Below are positions 34,834 through 43,145 of a stretch of DNA of 64,000 nucleotides, piece after piece. The stretch comes from CBDCUW01 sp965222745 (GTDB lineage: Bacteria > Planctomycetota > Planctomycetia > Pirellulales > Pirellulaceae). Position 1 is the stretch's first letter. Each line of letters starts with the position of its first letter. The notes beneath the pieces are model-generated. The model searched no databases. It was not told the origin of the DNA and saw only the letters and a list, made by a program, of their open reading frames with translations. The position numbers and the translations under genes were made by a program. The stretch is from positions 620,001 through 684,000 of the forward strand of contig CBDCUW010000005.1 of NCBI GenBank assembly GCA_965222745.1. The letters are read 5' to 3'.

Positions 34834-35481
34834 TCAGTCTTCTCGAAAGATCTCCACCGCGCGATAGTTGCGGTGGATTTCGTTGCAGCGGCCTAGATCG
34901 AGCCGCAGGCCGTGGGCGAGATCGGCAAGGTAATTGGCCTCTTTTTGCTCATCCAGATCGATCGCCAATACGGAGATCGCGTAGACCTGTTCCTCCATCC
35001 CACGCGGTACCGACCAAGCAAATTCTTTCACGTCGACTGGCCGAGCGAACTCCTGTTTCAAGAAGTCGATTTCTTCCTGAGATACATGATCCAGTTGTTT
35101 CAGGATGTTGTCTTGTTCATCCTGAGTGACCTGGCCGTCTGATTTGGAGGCGTTGACCATCGCTCGCACCAACACCTTCGACTGCTCATTCATCGCCTCT
35201 TGCTGCGGTGTGCGAGTCGCTGGCGGCGGTGGTGACTGACTGCGAGGCGTCTGGCGGCGAGCTTGGTGGTGATCATTGGAAACGTTCAATAGATCTTCCA
35301 AGCTTTTGGCCGCCCCTTCGATCGTGGTCGGCTGGCGGCTGCGCGGGTGTTGGCGGCGGGGCTGAGCCGGATCGGCTTTTGGCCGGCGACCGCCCAGAAT
35401 ATCCGAAACGACGGCGCCACCCGAACCGCCCGACTTCGATTTCCGCCCCAGTAGCGCGCCAAGTACATCCATCGCGTCCAT
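34834..35481 (-). CDS. DUF533 (TerB/YebE-like) protein
   Basis: 215 residues. N-terminal MDAMDVLGALLGRKSKSGGS and GGAVVSDILGG are typical of DUF533 proteins; a Pro/Gln/Arg-rich disordered linker runs about 35-95. The C-terminal half (VRAMVNASKSDGQVTQDEQDNI, FAWSVPRGMEEQVYAISVLA, ADLAHGLRLD) is a TerB-like helical domain. E. coli YebE is the model, of unknown function. No membrane segment. It is single, convergent to the DUF1559 gene. Confidence 0.85.
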   Translation of the reverse strand: MDAMDVLGALLGRKSKSGGSGGAVVSDILGGRRPKADPAQPRRQHPRSRQPTTIEGAAKSLEDLLNVSNDHHQARRQTPRSQSPPPPATRTPQQEAMNEQSKVLVRAMVNASKSDGQVTQDEQDNILKQLDHVSQEEIDFLKQEFARPVDVKEFAWSVPRGMEEQVYAISVLAIDLDEQKEANYLADLAHGLRLDLGRCNEIHRNYRAVEIFRED

Positions 35482-35669
35482 CGTTCACCCTCTCAGTCAG
35501 TGTGTGCGGTTGTTGTTGAAACATTCCGGATCAATCTGGACTGCCGACAACCCACTTGTCAACCATCATCAGTCATGATTCCTCCCCGCCTCCCTTCTTC
35601 CTTCGCTCTCTCCACTTCCCATCCTCTTTCTTATCCTCCTTTCCCTTCCCCCTCGCCTTTCTTGGTGTC
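35482..35669. repeat. Pyrimidine-rich tract
   Basis: From about 35577 to 35665 the plus strand is almost pure pyrimidine with few G or A (CTCCCCGCC, CTTCTTCCTTCG, CTTTCTTATCCTCC and similar), hence purine-rich in minus-strand transcripts. It lies upstream of the DUF533 gene and after the permease stop. Confidence 0.55.
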
Positions 35670-37106
35670 TCAAACGCCTGGATAGATCGACGCAAAGAGC
35701 ATGGTGAATAGCAGCGCGGCCAATCCCATCGACACGCTCATCGGCGAAATCACCCGTAGCCCTTCGGCTTCGGTCATCCCGCTCATCCGCGTGATCACCC
35801 AAAACGCGCTATCGGTCATCCAGGAGACCGGTTTGCTGCCCGCCCCGATCGCCATCGCCAGATAGACAGGGTGAAAAGGAAGGCCTTCGGCCTGTGCAAA
35901 ACCTTGCAAGATGCCAGCCGCAGTGATCATCGCCACCGTCGCCGATCCCTGCAACGTACGAATGGCGGCGGTCACCGCGAAAGCGACCGGCAAGATCATC
36001 AAGCCGGGGACGTCTTGAGCCAGCGAACCGACCGCCTCTTCGATTCCGGCTTGCCGCAGCATCGCACCAAACGCCCCGCCGGCGGCGGTGATCAAGATGA
36101 TGTTTCCGCCCGACGCAAGCGAACGTCCGACCAACGACTTCCGTTTTTCCGTCGGGCAATAGCTCGTCAGAGAAAGAGCCAGCACGACGCCGATCGCCAG
36201 CGCGATGTTCTTGTTGCCAAGTGTCCGAAAGAGCTCAACGGCGGCGGCTGGCGTTTCTTGTTCGCCTGCGTAGGCAACGACCGAACCGATCGCAATCAAC
36301 AGCACCGGCACCACGATCGGTGCAAGCGAACGGACGAGCGAGGGTTGTGACGAATCGGGACTGGGCGACTGCCCCGATGTTTCCAGTTCATGGGAAACAC
36401 TCGATTCCTCTTCGAACCGAAGCGGAACATCCACCAGGCGGTTGATCAGCCGCGCTGCTGCTAGCGACAAAACACTGCTGCAACCTCCGATCACCAATCC
36501 AGCAAACATCATCGTTGCGATGTCGACGCCAATAATGTCGGCGACAAACAGCGGACCGGGTGTGGGCGGTACCAGGGAATGGGCGATGGAACCGCCGGCC
36601 AGGATCGCCAGAATGTACAGAACATAATTGCTGCCCAGCCGGCGGCGCAGCGATCGCGCCAACGGAATCATCAAATAAAACACTGTGTCGAAAAAAACGG
36701 GAATGCCCAACACAAAAGAACTGGCCGCCAGCGCTTCAGGAGCCCGTCGTGGGCCGGTCCATTTCAACATTCGCTCGACAATCACCGCCGCCGCTCCCGA
36801 TTCCAACAAGCACTGTCCGATGATGCTTGCCAGCGCGATCAGGATACCGATCTTGCCAGCCGTTTCTCCAAAGGCGGCCGTCAGCCTGGCGGGCGCATTG
36901 GAATCGACCAACTTCGCCGCCGCCTCGGTCGACATCTTGTCACGCGAAACCTGGAAATCGGTATACCGCCGTAGCGAATCGGGCGAAGTCAGCAGCGCCA
37001 CCAGCAGTCCCGCCAGCAGCAATGTCAAAAAGGCGTGAAGACGAAAAACAAGAATCGACGCCAACACCACAACGACGGCAAGGCAAACTATCCACCAGAC
37101 GCTCAT
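35670..37106 (-). CDS. Gluconate/organic-acid permease, GntP family
   Basis: 478 residues, twelve or more hydrophobic helices. The family blocks GIPVFFDTVFYLMIPLARSL, GGSIAHSLVPPTPGPLFVAD and GAGSKPVSWMTDSAFWVI are clear GntP landmarks. It is a proton symporter for gluconate or related hydroxy acids. The ATG at 37106 is chosen; an in-frame GTG at 37115 adds three residues. No sugar-acid catabolic gene is adjacent, so the substrate stays open. Confidence 0.92.
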   Translation of the reverse strand: MSVWWIVCLAVVVVLASILVFRLHAFLTLLLAGLLVALLTSPDSLRRYTDFQVSRDKMSTEAAAKLVDSNAPARLTAAFGETAGKIGILIALASIIGQCLLESGAAAVIVERMLKWTGPRRAPEALAASSFVLGIPVFFDTVFYLMIPLARSLRRRLGSNYVLYILAILAGGSIAHSLVPPTPGPLFVADIIGVDIATMMFAGLVIGGCSSVLSLAAARLINRLVDVPLRFEEESSVSHELETSGQSPSPDSSQPSLVRSLAPIVVPVLLIAIGSVVAYAGEQETPAAAVELFRTLGNKNIALAIGVVLALSLTSYCPTEKRKSLVGRSLASGGNIILITAAGGAFGAMLRQAGIEEAVGSLAQDVPGLMILPVAFAVTAAIRTLQGSATVAMITAAGILQGFAQAEGLPFHPVYLAMAIGAGSKPVSWMTDSAFWVITRMSGMTEAEGLRVISPMSVSMGLAALLFTMLFASIYPGV

Positions 37107-37400
37107 TCCAACCACCGTTGATCCATTTTTCTGACGCCAAACGGCGGGCCACTTTCCCGTAACGTTGCCACAACGGAGGGGCCTGTATCTTTGCGGTCAC
37201 CCGACACATCGCCAAGTTGAATTACATTAACCTATCAGCTGGTTGGTCGTGGTCTTTTGCGGAACATCGCTGGATCTTTCGCAAAACGATTGCCCAAGCG
37301 ACTCCCCATCCGACCCGCCATCCGACCCGCCCTGTTGCTTTGCCCAGCTTCCGAGCGGTTCGGATTACCAGTGCAACGACACTTCCCAAGCCGACGAACC

Positions 37401-38252
37401 ATGAGCGTGTCTGAATCTTCCCCCGCGACCGCGTTCTTTTTCCGCCACGAGTTCGCGATCCGCAGACTGCATTCGCTGCTGGGAATCATTCCGCTCGGTT
37501 TGTACATGGTCGTGCATTTGACCACCAACGCCAGTTTGATGAACGGCTCGGAAACATTTCAGCGGGCAGTTTATCTGATTCACAGTCCGGGAAAACTGCT
37601 GCCGTTGATTGAATGGGGGGCAATCTTCGCACCGCTGGTCTTCCACGCCGTGCTTGGCGTCTGGATCGCGAAAACCGGAAAGCTCAACAGCGGCCAGTAC
37701 CAATTCGCCAGCAACCGCCGATATTCCTGGCAGCGTTGGACGGGTATCGTCGCCCTGGTGTACTTGTTCTTTCATATCCTTCATCTGCACGGTTGGTTTC
37801 ACGCCGATTGGTGGCGAGAAATGATCGGCAGCGTCGATCTGGGAACTTTTCGGCCCTACAACGCTGCCAGCAGCTTGGTCGAGTCGATGGGCGGTTGGTT
37901 TTGGCCCGCCTTTTATCTGATCGGTGTGCTGTGTTGCATTTATCACCTGGCCAACGGTTTATGGACTGCCGGGATCACCTGGGGACTGTGGATTTCTCCC
38001 AAGGCGCAGCAACGAGCCACGAAGGTTTGCACCACATTTGGAATCGCCTTGACGATTGTCGGTGTCACCGCCTGGTGGGCGGCGGTGGCGCCAAGTGCAG
38101 ATGACGCGGCCGAGTTCCGCAAGACCGAGGACACGATGTATCGCGCTGCAGTCGATTCGGGTTGGGTACCGGCAAACGAAGAAAAACGCTGGCACCAGGA
38201 CGAGCCGGAGGAGTCGAAAGAAACCGAAAAGAAATCCCCTTCGCAAGATTGA
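37401..38252 (+). CDS. sdhC: Succinate dehydrogenase cytochrome b subunit
   Basis: 283 residues, five membrane helices as in the single-anchor-subunit (Bacillus/Wolinella) type of succinate:quinone reductase. Likely heme b ligands are the histidines in helices: H in FAIRRLHSLLG, LVFHAVLG, LFFHILHLHG and CIYHLANG. A charged C-terminal tail (EEKRWHQDEPEESKETEK) extends past the last helix. The frame stays open upstream to 37257, but the 48 extra residues are Arg/Pro-rich and unlike the family. First gene of sdhCAB; sdhA follows after 67 bp. Confidence 0.9.
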   Translation: MSVSESSPATAFFFRHEFAIRRLHSLLGIIPLGLYMVVHLTTNASLMNGSETFQRAVYLIHSPGKLLPLIEWGAIFAPLVFHAVLGVWIAKTGKLNSGQYQFASNRRYSWQRWTGIVALVYLFFHILHLHGWFHADWWREMIGSVDLGTFRPYNAASSLVESMGGWFWPAFYLIGVLCCIYHLANGLWTAGITWGLWISPKAQQRATKVCTTFGIALTIVGVTAWWAAVAPSADDAAEFRKTEDTMYRAAVDSGWVPANEEKRWHQDEPEESKETEKKSPSQD

Positions 38253-38319
38253 CCCGATCCAAGAATCCACTCAAGAGTCCCCGTCCCTGACAACAAGCTA
38301 GTAACGGTTAAGAAAAGCA

Positions 38320-40293
38320 ATGGCAGAACATCGTGTTGTGGTGGTCGGTGGCGGCTTGGCAGGATTGGCCTCGGCGATGAAGCTGGCGGAACTGGGCGTC
38401 CAAGTCGATTTGATCAGCCTGACACCGGTCAAGCGATCACATAGCGTTTGTGCTCAGGGTGGGATCAACAGCTGCAACGACCAGACGCGGCAGCTGGGTG
38501 ACGACGAATGGAAGCACTTGGATGACACGGTTTACGGCGGCGACTTTCTGAATCACCAGCCGCCAGTGAAAGAGATGGCGTACTGGGCCCCCAAAGTGAT
38601 CGATTTGATGGATCGCCTGGGCGTGCCCTTCAACCGCACGGGTGAAGGGTTCATCGACCGGCGGCGGTTTGGCGGCACGCTTTACAAACGAACCGCGTTT
38701 GCCGGTGCGACGACCGGGCAACAATTGCTTTACGCGCTGGACGAACAGGTTCGTCGTCGCCAATCCGAAGGGATGGTCAAGAAGTACGAATTCTGGGATT
38801 TTCTGGGCCCGATTCGCGACGATTCCGGCCGCTGCCGCGGTGTGGTGGCCCAAGACATGGTGTCGATGAAGATTCGCGCCTTCGCTGCCGATGCCGTGGT
38901 GGTCGCCACGGGAGGTTGCGGGTTGGTGTATGGCCGCAGCACGATGAGCGTTTTTTGTACCGGCAGCGCCGCCAGTCGCTGTTTTCAGTCAGGCGCACGC
39001 TACGCCAACGGCGAATTCATCCAAGTCCATCCCACGGCCATTCCCGGCAGCGACAAGCTGCGGCTGATGAGCGAATCGGCGCGGGGCGAGGGCGGTCGCG
39101 TTTGGGTACCGCGAAAACCTCAGGATCCCCGCTCGGCGCGCGACATTCCCGATGGCGAACGTTACTACTTTTTAGAAGAACGTTATCCCGAATACGGCAA
39201 CCTGGTGCCTCGCGATATCGCGACGCGAGAAATTTTTGACATCTGTGTCAACGATGGACTGAGCATCGAGAAAGAGCGGATGAGCGTCTATCTTGACTTG
39301 ACGCATATTCCGGCCGGCGAGCTGGATCGCAAGCTTGGCGGCATCCTGGAGATCTACGAAAAGTTCCAAGGGGTTGACCCCCGTGTCGAACCGATGCGTA
39401 TCTTTCCCGCGGTGCACTACAGCATGGGTGGGCTCTGGGCCGACTACGTCAAAAGTGGTGACGGCGGCCTGCTAGCCGGCGCGCCTCAGAATCACATGAC
39501 CGACATTCCCGGACTCTACGCGATCGGCGAGTGTGATTACCACTACCACGGCGCCAATCGGCTGGGAGCCAACTCGTTGCTTTCCTGCATCTTTACCGGC
39601 CTGTTCACCGGCAGCTCGATTCTCAACTATGCTCAAAATCAAAGCAGCGGCCACGCCGACGTCCCCTCGTCACTGACCGACGCCGCCGTCGGGGAGCAAC
39701 AACAACGTCACGACAATCTGCTGCAAGGCGAATCGGGAAGCGACGAAAATCCTTACCTGATTCACCAGGAACTCGGCGACATCATGACTCGCGTGGCAAC
39801 GGTCGTTCGCCGCAACGACCAACTTCGCGACGCCATCGACAAGGTTGCCGAGTTGCACCAGCGAGCGATGCGAGTCAGCTTGTCGGACACCGGAAACTGG
39901 TCCAACCAGAACGTGATTTTCTCCAAGGCGCTGCAGGACATGTTCCCGCTAGCGAAAACGATCCTGCTAGGAGCCTTGCAGCGTGACGAATGCCGCGGAG
40001 CACACTTCAAACCCGACTTCCAGAAATCGTCGCTCACTTCGGATGAACCAGCCGAAAGAAGAACGCAAGCGGAAAAGTGGTGCGATGATTTTGAAAACAA
40101 CAACCGCAAATATTTGAAAAGCACCGTTGCCAGTTGGAACCACAACAACAGCGCACCCGATCTCACTTATGAAGAAGTCGATACATCGTTGGTACCGCCA
40201 AGGCCCCGGCTGTACGGCCTGGTCGGTGCCGAGGTGATCGAGGAGGTCTGGAAAGAACGAAGTGATGCTCGCAAGGCCGCGCCGACAACCTAG
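38320..40293 (+). CDS. sdhA: Succinate dehydrogenase flavoprotein subunit
   Basis: 657 residues. The dinucleotide fold VVVGGGLAGLASAMKLAELG starts at residue 7. H41 in RSHSVCAQGGIN is the covalent FAD attachment site. Substrate-site blocks HPTAIPGSDKLRLMSESARGEGG and HYSMGGLWADY are present. It oxidises succinate to fumarate in the TCA cycle and passes electrons to SdhB. Length fits the Bacillus/Wolinella-type flavoprotein group, in line with the single SdhC anchor. Start is the ATG at 38320. Confidence 0.96.
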   Translation: MAEHRVVVVGGGLAGLASAMKLAELGVQVDLISLTPVKRSHSVCAQGGINSCNDQTRQLGDDEWKHLDDTVYGGDFLNHQPPVKEMAYWAPKVIDLMDRLGVPFNRTGEGFIDRRRFGGTLYKRTAFAGATTGQQLLYALDEQVRRRQSEGMVKKYEFWDFLGPIRDDSGRCRGVVAQDMVSMKIRAFAADAVVVATGGCGLVYGRSTMSVFCTGSAASRCFQSGARYANGEFIQVHPTAIPGSDKLRLMSESARGEGGRVWVPRKPQDPRSARDIPDGERYYFLEERYPEYGNLVPRDIATREIFDICVNDGLSIEKERMSVYLDLTHIPAGELDRKLGGILEIYEKFQGVDPRVEPMRIFPAVHYSMGGLWADYVKSGDGGLLAGAPQNHMTDIPGLYAIGECDYHYHGANRLGANSLLSCIFTGLFTGSSILNYAQNQSSGHADVPSSLTDAAVGEQQQRHDNLLQGESGSDENPYLIHQELGDIMTRVATVVRRNDQLRDAIDKVAELHQRAMRVSLSDTGNWSNQNVIFSKALQDMFPLAKTILLGALQRDECRGAHFKPDFQKSSLTSDEPAERRTQAEKWCDDFENNNRKYLKSTVASWNHNNSAPDLTYEEVDTSLVPPRPRLYGLVGAEVIEEVWKERSDARKAAPTT

Positions 40294-40407
40294 CGTCGAC
40301 GCCAGTCGAACGATTGCGGACACTTTGCTCGTTAAAAACCACCCAACCTCCATCACAAGCACGTCCACCAAGAACTACCCCACAATCTCGCCGAGCAGGA
40401 TCGAAGG

Positions 40408-41262
40408 ATGATTGCCCTGGAACCGTCCCAGAGAAAACGACCTCCTTTCATCAAAGTCCGCGTCCGTCGCCAGGAAGGCCCCGGAAAAGAACCGTACTGG
40501 GAACTGCATCAGATTCCGTATGAACCGGAACTGAACGTGATCAGCGTGCTGCAGCGAATCGCCCGCCAGGCAACCAATTCCGACGGCAAAAAAGTAACGC
40601 CGGTCGCTTGGGATTGCGGTTGTCTGGAAGAAGTTTGCGGCGCGTGCACCATGCAGATCAACGGACGGGTACGGCAAAGCTGCAGCGCGCTGGTCGACAA
40701 GTTGTTGGACCAGCAGGATGACGAAATCGTGCTGGAACCAATGGCCAAGTTTCCAGTCGTCCGAGACTTGATCGTCGATCGCGAAAGGCTCTTTCGAGGT
40801 TTGCAGCGAGTCAAGGCGTGGGTCCCAGTTGACAATTACTACAACCTCGGACCGGGTGAACGACAGCTACGGGCTCAACAGGAACAGAACTATCCGCTTA
40901 GCGAATGCATGAGCTGCGGTTGTTGCGTGGACGCTTGTCCGCAATACACCAAAATTGAAATCGACCGGAAAGAAGGTGAGTCCGACGAGGATTTCGCGCA
41001 ACGAAAATTCGCCGAATTCGATCAGGCGTTTGTCGGTCCGCACGCGATTTCGCAAGCGATGTTGTTCAACAACAACCCCACCGGCAAGGCGCTCGCTTCA
41101 CAGCGGATGGATGTGCTCACCTCGGTCGGCGGGATTCAGGCCTGCGGGAACGCTCAAAACTGCGTCGCCGTTTGCCCAAAATCAATTCCCCTCACCACGT
41201 CCATCGCCAGAGCAAGCCGAGCGGCAACGCTGCACGCCATCCGCAAGTGGTTCGAGAAGTAG
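40408..41262 (+). CDS. sdhB: Succinate dehydrogenase iron-sulfur subunit
   Basis: 284 residues with all cluster ligands. [2Fe-2S]: C72, C77, C80 and C92 (C70 is an extra Cys). [4Fe-4S]: C167, C170, C173 and C177 in CMSCGCCVDACP. [3Fe-4S]: C246, C252 and C256 in CGNAQNCVAVCPK. It links FAD in SdhA to quinone reduction at SdhC. It lies 114 bp after sdhA on the same strand, closing the operon. Confidence 0.96.
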   Translation: MIALEPSQRKRPPFIKVRVRRQEGPGKEPYWELHQIPYEPELNVISVLQRIARQATNSDGKKVTPVAWDCGCLEEVCGACTMQINGRVRQSCSALVDKLLDQQDDEIVLEPMAKFPVVRDLIVDRERLFRGLQRVKAWVPVDNYYNLGPGERQLRAQQEQNYPLSECMSCGCCVDACPQYTKIEIDRKEGESDEDFAQRKFAEFDQAFVGPHAISQAMLFNNNPTGKALASQRMDVLTSVGGIQACGNAQNCVAVCPKSIPLTTSIARASRAATLHAIRKWFEK

Positions 41263-41294
41263 AAGACGTGATTGTTCCCCAGGGCCGCTGGGCG

Positions 41295-42119
41295 TCACGC
41301 CGCCTTGCTTGTCGACACCATCGCAGGCACGTCACGTCGATCGACGCTGCCTGCCACAGTGTCGATCAGACGCCCGACATCAAACGGTTTGCTCAGGACG
41401 AGATCGACCCCACCCTGGCTCGCTTGGCGATGACATTCGACCCGTTGTGCGTTGGCCAACCAGACATGACGACAACCCGCTGACGTTGTTCCGCAGTCCG
41501 CGATTCGCTGTTGCCACAACGACGTGGTCGAATGCCGGGCCACCGAGTCATCCCACCAAACGACGTCGACGCCGCGAACTCGAAACGGATCGGGTTGCCG
41601 GCACCAAACCGCGGTGGCTCCTTGTGAAACCGCCAGATCCATCAGCGGATCGGCTGCCGCAAATGATGCCGCAATGATCGCTACGCTTGTTTTTGTTCCG
41701 GAATCTGCGTTCATGGTGGTCTCGCCTTGCCCGGACAACCATTTCGGCAAAACTTGATTCCAACGGTGCCAGCGACAACGCGCAACATCCGGAAGACTCT
41801 GTGACTGCGTCGGAGCCGCCTGGCAAAGGCGCCCCATCAACTCAAGCCACTTCGCTTGCCCGGCCGAATGCTGCAGACGTGCAAACTGCTCCGCCGTGAT
41901 CGCCGGTCCATGATCGCGGGCAATGATCACGCTGCCGACCATGCCGGCCGGACGACCGATCGCCTGGTCGACATCTTCTCGATAGGCCATCTGCGAGGCG
42001 ACCGACTCGCAAAACCGGTAGGCGTCCTGGAATTCCGCCACGTCGCGGCGACCAATCCACATCAAAGTACCGGTTGTCCGGTCGATGTTGGACAGCGATG
42101 GATCAAAAGGGATATTCAT
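41295..42119 (-). CDS. Hypothetical protein with degenerate receiver-like C-terminal domain
   Basis: 274 residues from the ATG at 42119. The N-terminal half (about 15-120) is unassigned. The C-terminal 120 residues look like a response-regulator fold: a hydrophobic strand TSVAIIAAS, a VVWWDDSVA strand end with acidic residues, and VDLVLSKPFDVGRLIDTVAG, which carries the conserved Lys-Pro near the end of receiver domains. The phosphorylation pocket is not clearly complete. It follows the HTH-EIIA gene by 34 bp on the same strand, so the two probably form a regulatory pair. Confidence 0.6.
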   Translation of the reverse strand: MNIPFDPSLSNIDRTTGTLMWIGRRDVAEFQDAYRFCESVASQMAYREDVDQAIGRPAGMVGSVIIARDHGPAITAEQFARLQHSAGQAKWLELMGRLCQAAPTQSQSLPDVARCRWHRWNQVLPKWLSGQGETTMNADSGTKTSVAIIAASFAAADPLMDLAVSQGATAVWCRQPDPFRVRGVDVVWWDDSVARHSTTSLWQQRIADCGTTSAGCRHVWLANAQRVECHRQASQGGVDLVLSKPFDVGRLIDTVAGSVDRRDVPAMVSTSKAA

Positions 42120-42153
42120 CACGGTTCCTTCCGTGTTCACTTCATTCGCTCCG

Positions 42154-42855
42154 TCACGCCATATCGATCCGCTCCTCCGAGCGGCGCAAATGCTCCCACG
42201 CCTCGGCGGCCGATTGGCTCTGCCGTAAATCGTTCAACAGCTCTCCATCGCCAATCATGCGGCTAAGTTTGGCCAGGATACGAAGGTGGGTCGCATCGTC
42301 GTAAGAGCAAATCAAAAAGAAGATGTCGGTGAGGTGCCCCTGATCGGCAAATGGGATCGGAGACGGGCAAATCGCCAAGGCGACCACCGAATCAGCAAGA
42401 ATCGACGTCTGTGGCCGCCGCGGGTGCATCAGGGCCACTCCGCCAGCCAACGCGGTCGGGTGCATTTGTTCGCGAGCCTTGACCGCTTCGGCCATCGCCG
42501 GGGCATCCCACATCAGACCGCTACGGGCGGCCAGGTCACACATCGATCGAATCACCGATCCACGAGTACGGGCGTTCAACGGCACGGCAATCGATTCGAT
42601 TGTGCAAAGTTCATGAATCGGCCGATCCACCACTTCCCCAGCGGCCCGGTCCAACACCCGCTGAACCCGATCCAACTCTTCCCCCTCGCTCGCCCCAATT
42701 CTCTCTTCCAGCCAGTGGTGAATTTCCGCTTCGCTAAAACGCCATTGCCCACCCACTTTACGACCGGGAAGTTTCCCACGCGTTGCCATCCGCGTCACTT
42801 GATCCGGCGTCAGATGCAAGTATTCGGCAAGGCGAGCGACATCGAGATCTTCCAC
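42154..42855 (-). CDS. HTH (excisionase-type) and PTS EIIA-Ntr-like domain fusion
   Basis: 233 residues from a GTG at 42855. Residues 5-50 are a MerR/excisionase-like winged HTH (VARLAEYLHLTPDQVTRMAT, GRKVGGQWRFSEAEIHHWL). Residues about 78-225 match PtsN/fructose EIIA: the block ALAGGVALMHPRRP carries the His expected to be phosphorylated, and LTDIFFLICSYDDATHLRILAKL matches the following strand and helix. This suggests a DNA-binding regulator switched by PTS phosphorylation. No EI or HPr gene is in the window. It is adjacent to the receiver-like gene. Confidence 0.8.
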   Translation of the reverse strand: MEDLDVARLAEYLHLTPDQVTRMATRGKLPGRKVGGQWRFSEAEIHHWLEERIGASEGEELDRVQRVLDRAAGEVVDRPIHELCTIESIAVPLNARTRGSVIRSMCDLAARSGLMWDAPAMAEAVKAREQMHPTALAGGVALMHPRRPQTSILADSVVALAICPSPIPFADQGHLTDIFFLICSYDDATHLRILAKLSRMIGDGELLNDLRQSQSAAEAWEHLRRSEERIDMA

Positions 42856-42876
42856 TGGCAGGTTTCCTGGGGTTTT

Positions 42877-43000
42877 GACTGTCGGCCAGTTCTCCGAACT
42901 GGCTCACGAACAAACGTAGCGATTTCGGAGAAATCGCCGACTGTCGGCCAGTTCTCCGAACTGGCTCGCGAACGAACGTAGCAATTTCGGAGAAATTGCC
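42877..43000. repeat. 62-bp tandem duplication of a paired triloop-hairpin element
   Basis: Two 62-bp copies (42877-42938 and 42939-43000) differ at only four sites. Each holds GCCAGTTC-TCC-GAACTGGC (42885-42903; 42947-42965) and a GGA-loop hairpin. The latter is GCGATTTC-GGA-GAAATCGC in copy 1 (42919-42937) and GCAATTTC-GGA-GAAATTGC in copy 2 (42981-42999). Two of the four differences are thus a compensating pair. It lies upstream of two divergent genes. Confidence 0.9.
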
Positions 43001-43145
43001 GACGAGTCGCCATGATAGCGTTTCGAACCGAGCCGATTTCAGGGGTGAGAATGATTCACCTTGACCGCATCCGCTTCAGCCGGGTAATCCCATTCGAGCA
43101 GGCCAAGCGTTTGGCAAACGGAAGCTGACCCGATTCGACGGATTC

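Noticed and set aside
42885..42999. Tandem hairpins as a simple rho-independent terminator
   Set aside because: No T-run follows on either strand and the site is upstream of two divergent genes, so termination is not the obvious role here.
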